From NCBI RefSeq assembly GCF_003646465.1, contig NZ_QZEX01000012.1:62001-126000 (forward strand): DNA of 64,000 bases, given 5' to 3'. The stretch comes from Chachezhania antarctica (lineage in GTDB: Bacteria > Pseudomonadota > Alphaproteobacteria > Rhodobacterales > Rhodobacteraceae). Positions within the stretch are counted from its first letter, which is position 1. Each line of letters opens with the position of its first letter. A program made the position numbers and the translations under genes. Shown in pieces: positions 43,937-53,127 of this stretch. The notes under the pieces were generated by a model. The model was not told where the DNA came from. It was given only the letters and a program-made list of their open reading frames with translations, and ran no database searches.

Positions 43937-44971
43937 TTAATTCCCTTGTTGCTCTGTTGCGTTACTGCCGTTCGCCAAGTCCAGTGCGACATCAACAATC
44001 ATGTCTTCCTGCCCGCCGACCATGCGGCGTTTGCCCAGCTCGTTCAGAATAGTGCGTGCATCTATGCCATATTGCACGGCCGCGCGTTCCGCGTGCAAAA
44101 GAAAGCTCGAATAGACACCGCTATAGCCCAGAGAAAGCGTTTCACGGTCGACCCGGACCGGGCGCTCCTGTAGCGGGCGGACCAGATCGTCTGCCGCGTC
44201 CATCAGCGCGTTGAGGTTGGTGCCCGTATCGTAGCCTTCCCTTTCAAGAACCGCTATCAGAGCTTCGAGAGGCGCATTTCCGGCCCCCGCGCCCAGGCCC
44301 GTCAAGGATCCGTCGACGCGATACGCCCCCTCTTCGACGGCGGCGACTGAAATCGCAACACCAAGCGTGAGGTTGTGATGCGCATGGATGCCGACCTGGG
44401 TTTCCGGCTTTAGCGCCTGACGCAAAGCCCGCGCCCGCGCCCGCGCGGAACTGACGGTCAACGCACCGGCGCTATCGGTCACATATACGCAATGTGCACC
44501 GTAGCTTTCCATAAGCAGGGCCTGTTCGGCCAGGGCTTCGGGTTCGTTCATGTGGGCCATCATCAGAAAGCCCGACACATCCATACCAATGTCGCGCGCG
44601 GTCCCGATATGCTGTCTGGCGATGTCTGCCTCTGTGCAATGGGTGGCCACGCGAACCGACCGGACACCGGCGGCGTATGCCTCTTTGAGGTCGGCGATTG
44701 TGCCGATTCCCGGAACCAGAAGCGTGGTCAGTTTGGCCGTCTTTGCCGCGTCGGCTGCGGCGGCGATCCAATCCAGATCGCGATGGCGCCCGAAACCATA
44801 GTTGAAACTTGTCCCGTTCAATCCGTCGCCGTGGCTGACCTCGATCGCATCAACGCCTGCGGCGTCCAGCGCAGCGGCGATATCCTGCACCTGATCGACA
44901 GTGAACTGGTGGCGCACCGCATGCATCCCGTCGCGCAGTGTCACGTCTTGGATATAGAGGTTCTTGGTCAT
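43937..44971 (-). CDS. dmpG: 4-hydroxy-2-oxovalerate aldolase
   Basis: 344 aa TIM-barrel aldolase with metal-binding motifs [15 protein letters not shown] and [11 protein letters not shown], and C-terminal dimerisation region [16 protein letters not shown] plus GGQEDMI. It splits 4-hydroxy-2-oxovalerate into pyruvate and acetaldehyde and passes the aldehyde to its dehydrogenase partner, encoded directly upstream (4-nt overlap). Confidence 0.95.
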   Translation of the reverse strand: MTKNLYIQDVTLRDGMHAVRHQFTVDQVQDIAAALDAAGVDAIEVSHGDGLNGTSFNYGFGRHRDLDWIAAAADAAKTAKLTTLLVPGIGTIADLKEAYAAGVRSVRVATHCTEADIARQHIGTARDIGMDVSGFLMMAHMNEPEALAEQALLMESYGAHCVYVTDSAGALTVSSARARARALRQALKPETQVGIHAHHNLTLGVAISVAAVEEGAYRVDGSLTGLGAGAGNAPLEALIAVLEREGYDTGTNLNALMDAADDLVRPLQERPVRVDRETLSLGYSGVYSSFLLHAERAAVQYGIDARTILNELGKRRMVGGQEDMIVDVALDLANGSNATEQQGN

Positions 44972-45903
44972 TGCGCGGCCTTTTCTTTCGTGCGTGCGAT
45001 CTGTTCGCCGGTTGCCAGCGCCGCCGATGTCATGATGTCCAGATTTCCGGCGTATTTCGGCAGGTAGTGTCCGGCGCCCTCTACTTCGAGAAACACCGAA
45101 ACCTTCAGCCCGCCTTCGGCAGGGCCGCCGGGCAGCCCGGCCGCCGCGTTCGGTCCGATCCTTTCGAACTGAACTTCCTGTTTGAGACGGTATCCAGGGA
45201 CATAAGCCCGCACGGATTCGACCATATCCTCGACCGATGCGCGAATAGCTTCCGCGTCGTCTGTCTGGGCCAGGCAATACACCGTGTCCCGCATCACCAA
45301 AGGCGGCTCTGCCGGATTGAGGATAATGATGGCTTTGCCTTCCTCGGCGCCACCGACCTCACATATGGCGCGCGAGGTGGTCTCGGTAAATTCGTCGATA
45401 TTCGCGCGTGTTCCCGGCCCGGCCGACCTGGAAGAGATCGAGGCGACAATTTCCGCATAGCGCACCGGGGCCACCCGCGAAACCGCGGCCACGATCGGAA
45501 TGGTGGCCTGGCCGCCGCAGGTAACCATGTTGACATTGGCCGCGTCCAAATGGGCGGAAATGTTGACCGTTGGCACCACATAGGGCCCGATGGCGGCAGG
45601 CGTCAGATCGACGACCCGTTTGCCATCGGCTGTCAGCAACTCGCTGTGCCGGGCGTGGGCCTTGGCGGACGTCGCGTCGAACACCACAGCAATGTCGCCA
45701 TAGCCGGGCATCTGCCGCAAACCGTCGATACCCTCGGCCGTCACCGGGACGCCCATCTTTTCAGCCCGCTTCAACCCGTCCGAGGCAGGGTCAATGCCGA
45801 CAAATGCAGCCAGCTCCAACAGGTCGCTGTTCCGCATCAGCTTGATCATGAGATCGGTGCCGATATTGCCGGTGCCGATTATGGCCGCCTTTACTTTTGA
45901 CAT
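44968..45903 (-). CDS. dmpF: acetaldehyde dehydrogenase (CoA-acylating)
   Basis: 311 aa. [24 protein letters not shown] is the NAD-binding start; the catalytic cysteine lies in [16 protein letters not shown]; the C-terminus has [24 protein letters not shown]. It converts the channelled acetaldehyde to acetyl-CoA. The start at 45903 is chosen because the conserved NAD-binding region begins there; longer frames upstream lack family sequence. Confidence 0.95.
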   Translation of the reverse strand: MSKVKAAIIGTGNIGTDLMIKLMRNSDLLELAAFVGIDPASDGLKRAEKMGVPVTAEGIDGLRQMPGYGDIAVVFDATSAKAHARHSELLTADGKRVVDLTPAAIGPYVVPTVNISAHLDAANVNMVTCGGQATIPIVAAVSRVAPVRYAEIVASISSRSAGPGTRANIDEFTETTSRAICEVGGAEEGKAIIILNPAEPPLVMRDTVYCLAQTDDAEAIRASVEDMVESVRAYVPGYRLKQEVQFERIGPNAAAGLPGGPAEGGLKVSVFLEVEGAGHYLPKYAGNLDIMTSAALATGEQIARTKEKAAQ

Positions 45904-45907
45904 TCTA

Positions 45908-46696
45908 TCACTCCGTGAATGAAACGCTGACATGGCCCAGGCCGCCAATCGAGGCCTGAACCAGTGCTTTGCCCGTGACCGGAGCCATCGGCCCCAACGC
46001 TCCGGACAGGATGATCTGCCCCGCCCTGAGGGGCGTTCCGTTTGTACGCATCTTTTCGGCCAGCCAGGCGACGGCGTTGACAGGGCTGCCCATGCAGGCC
46101 GCACCGGTTCCGGTGGAAACGGTCTGCCCGTTCAGGGTCATGTCCATTGCGCAGTTGGAAAAATCGAAGCCCAGGGGCGAGATGACCGGAGCGCCCAGAA
46201 CCAACAAACCGGACGAGGCATTGTCGGCGATCGTATCGAGCAGGGTGATGTTCCAATCGGCTATGCGGCTGTCCACGATCTCGATTGCCGGGGCAATAAA
46301 GACGGTTGCGCGCAATACATCCGCGGCATTCGGCTGGGCAATATCCAGATCGTCGCCCAGAATAAACGCGATCTCCGCCTCGATCTTTGGTTGCAGCACG
46401 CGGTCGGATGAAATGACACCCCCATCGCCGACGATCATGTCCGACAGCAAGGTACCGTAGTCCGGCTGATCCACGCCCATCTGAGCCTGAACGGCCTTGG
46501 CGGTCAGTCCGATCTTATGTCCGATCAACCGGCTGCCCCCGGCCAGACGCCGTTCGATATTGGCCTGCTGCACGGCATATGCGGCATCAAGCCCGCCGTC
46601 CTCCAAATGTGTTAGGATCGGAGCGCACGGCGTTGCTTTGTTCTCAGCCTGCCACAATGTTTCGGCCGCGACCGCCAGATCATTATCCAATGTCAT
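45908..46696 (-). CDS. 2-keto-4-pentenoate hydratase
   Basis: 262 aa fumarylacetoacetase-fold hydratase: [26 protein letters not shown], metal-site acidic pair in [14 protein letters not shown], and [17 protein letters not shown]. It hydrates 2-hydroxypenta-2,4-dienoate to 4-hydroxy-2-oxovalerate for the next enzyme. Coupled to the upstream amidohydrolase gene (4-nt overlap). Confidence 0.94.
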   Translation of the reverse strand: MTLDNDLAVAAETLWQAENKATPCAPILTHLEDGGLDAAYAVQQANIERRLAGGSRLIGHKIGLTAKAVQAQMGVDQPDYGTLLSDMIVGDGGVISSDRVLQPKIEAEIAFILGDDLDIAQPNAADVLRATVFIAPAIEIVDSRIADWNITLLDTIADNASSGLLVLGAPVISPLGFDFSNCAMDMTLNGQTVSTGTGAACMGSPVNAVAWLAEKMRTNGTPLRAGQIILSGALGPMAPVTGKALVQASIGGLGHVSVSFTE

Positions 46697-47742
46697 ACGT
46701 CCCTCTGTTCTTCGGTTTGTGATGAACCGGATGCGGTTTGCCGCAACCCGAGCAAAACGGCCGGCGACCGGTACAGAACGGTATCGGCGGCCGTTTCAGA
46801 CAGTGCGCGCCGGATGAACCCTACCGGATCGTTTTCCATGATCAGAAATGGATAGTCGGTACCGGCCAGTATCCTATCGTGTCCGATGGTTGTTTCCAGA
46901 AACTGCAAGGCGACATCGTCGTAAACGATGCTGTCAAAATAGAACCGGCGCGCCAGTTTGCTGGGCGGCACGGACATGCTGTTCCGGATCGACATTCCCA
47001 AGCGGTACGCATGATCCAGCCGGGGCAGGATGGCGGGCAATGCACCGCCGCCATGCGAAAGGACAATGCGAAGATTGGGGTGATTTTCCAGGACCCCACT
47101 TGTCATCAGCGACGTGGCGGCGAGAGCTGTCTCAAGCGGAAACGCCGCAATTGCGGCCATTGCCGGTACATCGCCGATCCGCTCGACCCCGGCCGGATGC
47201 AGCGCATGAACCATAACCGTCATGTTCAGCCGTTCGGCTTCGGCAAAGACCGGGGCAAGCGACGGATCGCCCAGGGGCGTACTCTGAACATGCGTGCCGA
47301 TCTCGATCCCTGTCAGCCCCATGTCCCGCAACCCGCTCAGGCTGTGAGCGGCCTTTTCCGGTGTTTGCAGCGGCACCATCCCGAAAGCTGAAAACCGCTT
47401 CGGGTAGGTGGCGACTAGATCTGCGAGAAAGGTATTGACGCAGTCACAGATCGCCTCTGCATCGTCGGCGCCGAACCAATAAGACAAAAGCTCCGGCATC
47501 GGCGACAACACCTGATGGCCGATCCCCTTGGCCTCCATGTCGGCCAACCTGGCATCGGCGTTCCAGGATCGTGAATCGATCTGGCGAAAAGACTTCCCTC
47601 CGATCACGATCCGGGCCGAGCCGTCCCGTTCATGCACAACGGAGGGCCAGAGCGCATCGCGTTCTGTTCCGTCCGGAAACTGATCGGGCACGACGTGGCT
47701 ATGGACATCTATTGCCCCAGATGAGCGCAAATTCTTCACCAC
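46693..47742 (-). CDS. ACMSD-family amidohydrolase, probable ring-fission-product decarboxylase
   Basis: 349 aa metal-dependent TIM barrel of the amidohydrolase_2/ACMSD group. Metal ligands appear as IDVHSHVVP near the N-terminus, His in MVHALHPAG, His in VLSHGGGALP and Asp in AGTDYPF. Family members decarboxylate aminocarboxymuconate semialdehyde or hydroxybenzoates. Here it sits between extradiol dioxygenase and hydratase genes, so it most likely removes the carboxyl group kept on the ring-cleavage product. The GTG start at 47742 has a GGAAG site 5 nt before it; a TTG at 47805 is the alternative. Confidence 0.85.
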   Translation of the reverse strand: MVKNLRSSGAIDVHSHVVPDQFPDGTERDALWPSVVHERDGSARIVIGGKSFRQIDSRSWNADARLADMEAKGIGHQVLSPMPELLSYWFGADDAEAICDCVNTFLADLVATYPKRFSAFGMVPLQTPEKAAHSLSGLRDMGLTGIEIGTHVQSTPLGDPSLAPVFAEAERLNMTVMVHALHPAGVERIGDVPAMAAIAAFPLETALAATSLMTSGVLENHPNLRIVLSHGGGALPAILPRLDHAYRLGMSIRNSMSVPPSKLARRFYFDSIVYDDVALQFLETTIGHDRILAGTDYPFLIMENDPVGFIRRALSETAADTVLYRSPAVLLGLRQTASGSSQTEEQRDV

Positions 47743-47835
47743 AGTATCTTCCGTGTTATCATCCAGCCAAACAGCTTTCCGTCCATCAACCGGAAAGCTG
47801 CGCAAACGCGATTACATGCGCCTTCGGAAGCCATA

Positions 47836-48690
47836 TCAGTTCTCGAGGCCGTTCAGATTCGATTTCGCGCCCCACATGCAAAGGCTGAAAGGTTCGAAAC
47901 CGAACTGGCGTTCTCTATACGTTTCTTCGTCTACCTTGTTAACACCAACTGAGTATTCGAATGTCATCCCGTCAGGGCCCTGGAAATAAACAAACCGGGC
48001 ACCTGATGTCGGGTGACGTCCCGGACCGAAGGTAATCGGTACGTTATGTTGTTTCAGCAGATTGTACGAACGCATGATGTCATCGGTCGATTCAACCTGA
48101 TGGTTGATATGCTGGAGTCCGCCGCGCCCTGCAGGGACAAGAGCGAGCGTATGATGAATCTCATTCACGCGCAAAAGCGGAACGTCTCCGATACGATCAC
48201 TGACGCGGGCGTTGCAAACCTGGGTCCAGAATGCTTCATCCCGCTTGCAGTCCTGGCTGAAAATGCCGACATGGCTGAAGCCGGAGATTCCGGCGTCCCG
48301 GCTCGGAAAATGACGCTTGCCCATAATCTCTGGCTGAACTACCAGCTCGATTTTCAGGCCACTGGGCTCTCGGAAAGCAACGAAATCTCTTACATGACGG
48401 GAATCGCACTCGTCGCGGGTGCCCCTATGCAGATCGTGTCCAAGATCTTCGAGAGTCGCAGCCGCGATTTCAAGTGTCTGACTATCGCGGACTTCGAAAC
48501 CGACGACGTGGTCGTTGGGGTCCCCTTCGTGGTAGTATAGGGTATGTCCCCGTTCATCTGATCTGAGGTGTCGCGAATTGCGGCTGCTTTCGGAAACCTC
48601 CAGGCCCAGAATTCTCGTTGCGAAGTCGGTGCTGGTTTGAATATCTTTTGTACCCATCCGAACATAGCATACATCAAGCAGTTCAATCAT
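47836..48690 (-). CDS. type I extradiol ring-cleavage dioxygenase
   Basis: 284 aa, two-module vicinal-oxygen-chelate protein. All three Fe(II) ligands are visible in the C-terminal module: His140 (GFSHVG), His194 (LQHINHQV) and Glu245 (MTFEYSVG), with a possible acid-base His near 179. It cleaves a catechol next to the hydroxyls; in a cumate-type pathway the substrate would be a 2,3-dihydroxybenzoate with an alkyl group. It overlaps by 4 nt the upstream gene for a related protein lacking the metal site. Confidence 0.9.
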   Translation of the reverse strand: MIELLDVCYVRMGTKDIQTSTDFATRILGLEVSESSRNSRHLRSDERGHTLYYHEGDPNDHVVGFEVRDSQTLEIAAATLEDLGHDLHRGTRDECDSRHVRDFVAFREPSGLKIELVVQPEIMGKRHFPSRDAGISGFSHVGIFSQDCKRDEAFWTQVCNARVSDRIGDVPLLRVNEIHHTLALVPAGRGGLQHINHQVESTDDIMRSYNLLKQHNVPITFGPGRHPTSGARFVYFQGPDGMTFEYSVGVNKVDEETYRERQFGFEPFSLCMWGAKSNLNGLEN

Positions 48691-49577
48691 CTTGTGGTCA
48701 CCTTTCTGTTATCTTGGGTTTCCCAATCGGCTCCCCAGCGTTCGGGAATCAGACCATCGGAGTTCCACATGCAAAACGAGTCGCGCGCGTTTCTGAATTG
48801 TCGCGCGGTCCAGTCAGGCTCAACAGTTTTCATTCCGGTCCCGTAAGACACGATCAGGTCCTCGGGCCCCTGGAAGTACAGAAAAACTTCGCCACTTGCG
48901 GGATCGCGCCCGGGACCATCGAGGATTCGCACCTGTTGATTGGCAAGCAAATACTTGCTGCGCATGATATCGTTCAGGTCGCCTACCTCAAAATTGACGG
49001 ATAGCAGCCCACTCCGCTGGCTTGCGTAGTAGGCGAGGCGTTGGTGCCGTTCATCAAAACCCAGTTGAACGCTTTCTCCGACAAAGTCCCGCACCCTGGC
49101 GCCGAAAACCTCGGTCCAGACCGCCATGTCGCGCGCGGGGTCGGGGCTGCGCAGATCGACCGATGAAATCGCTTTGATGCCCGCGTCGCGCGCGGGGAAA
49201 AACCGCTGACTCTTGTTTTCGTGGCGCACAACAATCTCGAACCGGTTGCCGGCGAAATCTTCAAAGGCCACCGCATCGCGGTAGAGCTTTCCGGCGCAAA
49301 CCTCTGCGGGCAGCCGCTCGGGCTCAAGTCCGCAGGCGGTAAGTTTCCCTGTGATGTCGTCAAGATCGCTCTGGTAACGGACACTGAACCCGACAACCGG
49401 CTTGCCGGTCGCGCCGGTGGCGTCGCATTCTACTGAATACGATCGCTCGTCGGATCGGAAACGGGCGATGTCGTCACTGCCGTCCGCCGACTGAAGCCCG
49501 ACCGCGCCTCCAAGGAACCGTTTGAAATCATCCAATTCTTTCGCTGGATACCGAACAAACCGAAGCTCTTCAATCAT
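48687..49577 (-). CDS. VOC-fold sister of the extradiol dioxygenase without metal ligands
   Basis: 296 aa, aligning over its length with the neighbouring dioxygenase; for example SGEVFLYFQGPEDL matches SGARFVYFQGPDGM, and both end near SxCMW. The three positions that bind iron in the neighbour are all serine here: Ser139, Ser193 and Ser244. A His remains near 178. It cannot be a standard extradiol enzyme. It may be a structural or regulatory partner forming a heteromer, or a binding protein. Reading frame and coupling (4-nt overlaps at both ends) are intact, so it is under selection rather than decaying. Confidence 0.85.
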   Translation of the reverse strand: MIEELRFVRYPAKELDDFKRFLGGAVGLQSADGSDDIARFRSDERSYSVECDATGATGKPVVGFSVRYQSDLDDITGKLTACGLEPERLPAEVCAGKLYRDAVAFEDFAGNRFEIVVRHENKSQRFFPARDAGIKAISSVDLRSPDPARDMAVWTEVFGARVRDFVGESVQLGFDERHQRLAYYASQRSGLLSVNFEVGDLNDIMRSKYLLANQQVRILDGPGRDPASGEVFLYFQGPEDLIVSYGTGMKTVEPDWTARQFRNARDSFCMWNSDGLIPERWGADWETQDNRKVTTR

Positions 49578-50392
49578 ACCGGGGTCACCCCTTCTTCCCG
49601 CGGCGCGGTCACATCCGCGCCTGCTTGCGTCAGTTGAGTCGTGCCAAGATAGGCCCGTACCACTTCGGGGTTATCCAGCACCTCATCAGGAGGTCCGTCT
49701 CCGATCGACCGGCCGTAATCCAACACATGGATACGGTCCGCAATCGCGGCGACCATTTCCATGTCGTGTTCGATCCAGAGCATCGGAATTCCCAGTTGCT
49801 TCTTTGCGGCGTCGATATGGTAGGCAAGTTCCTCGCGTTCTTCCTGGGTCAGTCCCGCGGAAGGTTCGTCCATCAAAAGAACTTTCGGTTCGGCCACCAG
49901 CGCCCGCCCAAAGCCAATGATCTTCTGAATTCCGAAAGGCAGACCGCCGACAGGCAAATGCGCCAGATGGGTCAGCGACAACATCTCGAGCACGTCGTTG
50001 ACCACAGCGAGATGCTCGGCCTCTTCGCGCCGCGCCGACGGCAGTCGGAACCATTGTTCCGCAAGTGTCGCCTTGAGATGGTTGTGCCGGGCCACAAACA
50101 AGTTTTCACGTGCGTTCATCCGGGGGATCAGTTCGGCATGTTGAAAGGTGCGCCCGATTCCCATTTCCGCAATGGCACTGGGTTTCTTCCCGATTAGGGA
50201 CGTGCCAAGAAAGTGGATCTGTCCCGAGGGCCGATAGAGCCCGCTGATGCAGTTAAAGATACTGGTCTTGCCGGCCCCGTTCGGTCCGATCAGCGCCAGC
50301 AATTCGCCCGACCGGACACCCAGCGAAACTCGGTTAAGGACGACCAGACCGCCGAAATGAAGTTCCACATCCTTGAGTTCAAGGTCATACAT
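49574..50392 (-). CDS. livG: LIV-type ABC transporter ATPase (LivG)
   Basis: 272 aa. Walker A GPNGAGKTS, the LivG-specific IGRTFQHAELIPRMNARENLFVARH, Walker B VLLMDEPSAGL and switch His in WIEHDMEMV. It is the larger ATPase of a branched-chain amino acid/aromatic acid importer. The start at 50392 (MYDLELKDVELHFGG) overlaps livF by 8 nt. Family members near aromatic operons import the aromatic acid. Confidence 0.93.
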   Translation of the reverse strand: MYDLELKDVELHFGGLVVLNRVSLGVRSGELLALIGPNGAGKTSIFNCISGLYRPSGQIHFLGTSLIGKKPSAIAEMGIGRTFQHAELIPRMNARENLFVARHNHLKATLAEQWFRLPSARREEAEHLAVVNDVLEMLSLTHLAHLPVGGLPFGIQKIIGFGRALVAEPKVLLMDEPSAGLTQEEREELAYHIDAAKKQLGIPMLWIEHDMEMVAAIADRIHVLDYGRSIGDGPPDEVLDNPEVVRAYLGTTQLTQAGADVTAPREEGVTPV

Positions 50393-51185
50393 TTGCTCGC
50401 TCCTCGCGTCGGCGCCGCGCATTGGCCAGATAGTCGGCGCGGCCAGCGCTTCCGGTCCCAAGGTACAGTTCCAGGATTTTCTGATTGGTCCGCAGGTCTT
50501 GGGTTGCACCTTCAAGCTCGACTTTGCCGTTTTCCAGAACGAAACCGTAGCTTGCCAGCGCAAAAGCCACTGCCGCGCTTTGCTCGACCAACAGGATGGA
50601 CAGGTCGGTCCGGGCGTGAATGTCGCGCAGCCGCTCGATGATCTCGTCGACGATCACCGGAGCCAGCCCCAGCGACAGTTCGTCGATCAGCAACAGGTTC
50701 GGCTTGCAGACAAGCGCGCTGCCAATCGCCAGCATCTGACGCTCGCCCCCTGACAGCAAGCCAGCCGGTTTGTTCCTGAGTTTTGCCAATCTGGGAAAAT
50801 AGACAAAGATTTCTTCTTCGATCTGCCGCCAGTTGCTGCCTTCGGCACGTGTGGTCGAGACGACTTCCAGGTTCTCGGCAACTGTCAGGTTGGTAAAGAC
50901 CTTGTCCCGCTCGGGCACCAGAACGATGCCCTTGTGGATCGTTTTCGGAAGCTGAAGCCCGGTAATGTCTTCACCGAGATACCGCACGTTGCCGGCGGTC
51001 ACCCGCGCATTGTCCAGCCCGATGAACCCCGAGATCGCCCTGAGCGTGGTCGATTTGCCAGCCCCGTTGGCCCCTAGGAGCGCGGTAATCTGGCCTTTCG
51101 CAACCCGGAGGTTGACACCGTGCAGCGCCCGGATCGAACGCTGATAGGTGACTTCCAGCTCCGTGACTTCCAGAATGTCTGTCAT
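50385..51185 (-). CDS. livF: LIV-type ABC transporter ATPase (LivF)
   Basis: 266 aa. Walker A GANGAGKST, GIVLVPERDKVFTNLTVAENL (LivF Q-loop region), signature LLSGGERQML and Walker B LLLIDELSLGLAP. It pairs with LivG. The start MTDILEVTEL overlaps the livM stop as ATGA. Confidence 0.93.
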   Translation of the reverse strand: MTDILEVTELEVTYQRSIRALHGVNLRVAKGQITALLGANGAGKSTTLRAISGFIGLDNARVTAGNVRYLGEDITGLQLPKTIHKGIVLVPERDKVFTNLTVAENLEVVSTTRAEGSNWRQIEEEIFVYFPRLAKLRNKPAGLLSGGERQMLAIGSALVCKPNLLLIDELSLGLAPVIVDEIIERLRDIHARTDLSILLVEQSAAVAFALASYGFVLENGKVELEGATQDLRTNQKILELYLGTGSAGRADYLANARRRREERANV

Positions 51186-52237
51186 GGCGTGTCCTCCCGT
51201 TTCGACGGCGATGCGAATTGACCGACAAGGCGTTTCCAGATGCCGGTCAGGCCGCTGGGTTCGAAGACCAGAAACAGGATCATCAGCAGACCAAAGGCCG
51301 CATAGGAAGCCGAAGAAACCGTCGTGATGTCCAGCCCGATATAGGGCACTGCTTCCATCAGCCATTCAACGAAATAGGGAACCAGCGTGACGAACACCGC
51401 GCCCAGCAGGGCCCCCGGCAAGCTGCCCATTCCGCCAATGATGATCATCGCGATATACTGGATGCTCAGGAACAGCGTGAAGGCTTCGACCGAAACGAAG
51501 TTCTGGTAGTAGGCGAACAACGCGCCCGAGAACGAGGCGATTCCCGACGTGATGACAAAGGCCAGCAGCTTATAATTGGCAACCTGCACGCCAAGAGCCT
51601 CGGCTGCGGTTTCATTCGCATGCAGGGCCTCCCAGGCGCGGCCTGTCTTGGAGTTCAGCAGATTGCGACACCCCCAGTAGGTGCCCGCGACCAGCGCCAG
51701 AAGCACATAGTACCAGGCGTATCCGTCATAAATCTCGAACCCGAAAACCACTGGCGGATCGAGGAAAATACCCGTCGAAGCGCCGCTGGCGAATTCGTAT
51801 TCGCCTCCAAGGTAGATAACGAGAAAATGCAGCGCCAATGTGCTCATAGCCAGGTAGATGCCGCGCAGCCGCAAGGACGGCAGGCCGAAGATCAGGCCGA
51901 TCACCGCGCCTGCCACGACCGAAGCCGGAAGGGTGATCCAGATACCTGCACCCGCTTCCTTGTAAAGGATCCCGGTGGTAAACGCGCCAGCCGCCATCAG
52001 GCCGCTATGACCCAGAGAGATCTGCCCCGCAATACCGGTCAGAACCATGAGCGCCAGTGCTCCGATGCCCGCGATAAAGATCTGCGACGCGATGTCGAGA
52101 TGAAATGGCGTGGCCGAGGTCGGCAACAGTACAAGCAGGACGATCAGTCCGATCCAGGCCACCTGGTTCTGGCTTAGTCGCTTTCTACGCGTTGTGGCAG
52201 GGGTCATTTTGCCGATGCCGGTTTCTATATTAGACAC
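51182..52237 (-). CDS. livM: LIV-type ABC transporter permease (LivM)
   Basis: 351 aa, about nine membrane helices. GIAGQISLGHSGLMAAGAFTTGIL and GRAWEALHANETAAEALGV are the LivM signatures, with IIGGMGSLPGALLGAVFV near the C-terminus. The GTG start at 52237 has AGGAGG 9 nt upstream and overlaps livH; an ATG at 52207 is the alternative. Confidence 0.92.
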   Translation of the reverse strand: MSNIETGIGKMTPATTRRKRLSQNQVAWIGLIVLLVLLPTSATPFHLDIASQIFIAGIGALALMVLTGIAGQISLGHSGLMAAGAFTTGILYKEAGAGIWITLPASVVAGAVIGLIFGLPSLRLRGIYLAMSTLALHFLVIYLGGEYEFASGASTGIFLDPPVVFGFEIYDGYAWYYVLLALVAGTYWGCRNLLNSKTGRAWEALHANETAAEALGVQVANYKLLAFVITSGIASFSGALFAYYQNFVSVEAFTLFLSIQYIAMIIIGGMGSLPGALLGAVFVTLVPYFVEWLMEAVPYIGLDITTVSSASYAAFGLLMILFLVFEPSGLTGIWKRLVGQFASPSKREDTP

Positions 52238-53102
52238 GATTGAGTTCCTCCTTGGTGCCGTACAGGCCCCAGGGCCGGACAATGAGAATTGCGATCAGCA
52301 CAAGGAACGGCACGACATCGGACAGAAGCGGATTGACGTAGTGGATCAGAAGAACCTCCAGGGCCGCGATGACACCCGCGCCGATCAACGCACCGGGCAG
52401 GCTGTCCAACCCGCCAACAAGTGCCGCCGGAAAGGCCTTGAGCCCGATCACCGCCATGTTCACGTCGATACGAGAATCGAGGGTGACAAGTACTCCCGCC
52501 AGTGACCCCGAAAAGGTCGACAGGGTCCAAGCCAGGGCATAGACGGTATGAAGGTTGATCCCGCGTTGCGCCGCCAGCAGCGCATTCTGTCCAGAGGCAC
52601 GCATCCGCATGCCCCAGCGTGACATGTGAAGAAATGCCAGAAGCCCTAGGTAGACCAGGAACGTGCAGACAACGAGCCACAGCGCGGCGGTGGAAACCCG
52701 GACCGAGTCGGTAAGCGCGATCGAGGCATTGTCGAAGCTGATCATTGCCCCAACGTTCAGTTGTTGTGGCCCCCAGATCAGGACCATTGCGCCGCGCAAA
52801 AGAATGCCCAACGCTACGGTTGTCAGAACGGCGGCCAAAACCGGTTGTCCCGTCATCTTGCGCATAAGCAACAGATAGACGGACAACCCGACAACGATCG
52901 AGAACATCGCGGTGAGGGCAATCGCGACGAGAGGATCCGAGGCGATACCTGCCGACGTGGCAACCAACAGGTAAGCCCCCAGGATCATGAGTTCGCCATG
53001 TGCCAAATTCAGGACACGGCTGACTTTGTACACCAGGACATAGCCGCACGCGACAAGAGCGTACAATGACGTCAAAACAACGATGTTTGCTAGGATTTGC
53101 AT
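52230..53102 (-). CDS. livH: LIV-type ABC transporter permease (LivH)
   Basis: 290 aa, eight or nine membrane helices. VYKVSRVLNLAHGELMILGAYL and GMRMRASGQNALLAAQRGIN are typical LivH segments, with FPAALVGGLDSLPGALIGAGVI at the C-terminal side. It forms the membrane pore with LivM. Confidence 0.93.
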   Translation of the reverse strand: MQILANIVVLTSLYALVACGYVLVYKVSRVLNLAHGELMILGAYLLVATSAGIASDPLVAIALTAMFSIVVGLSVYLLLMRKMTGQPVLAAVLTTVALGILLRGAMVLIWGPQQLNVGAMISFDNASIALTDSVRVSTAALWLVVCTFLVYLGLLAFLHMSRWGMRMRASGQNALLAAQRGINLHTVYALAWTLSTFSGSLAGVLVTLDSRIDVNMAVIGLKAFPAALVGGLDSLPGALIGAGVIAALEVLLIHYVNPLLSDVVPFLVLIAILIVRPWGLYGTKEELNRV

Positions 53103-53127
53103 GATAAGCTCCTGTCGCGCTCAGGCC

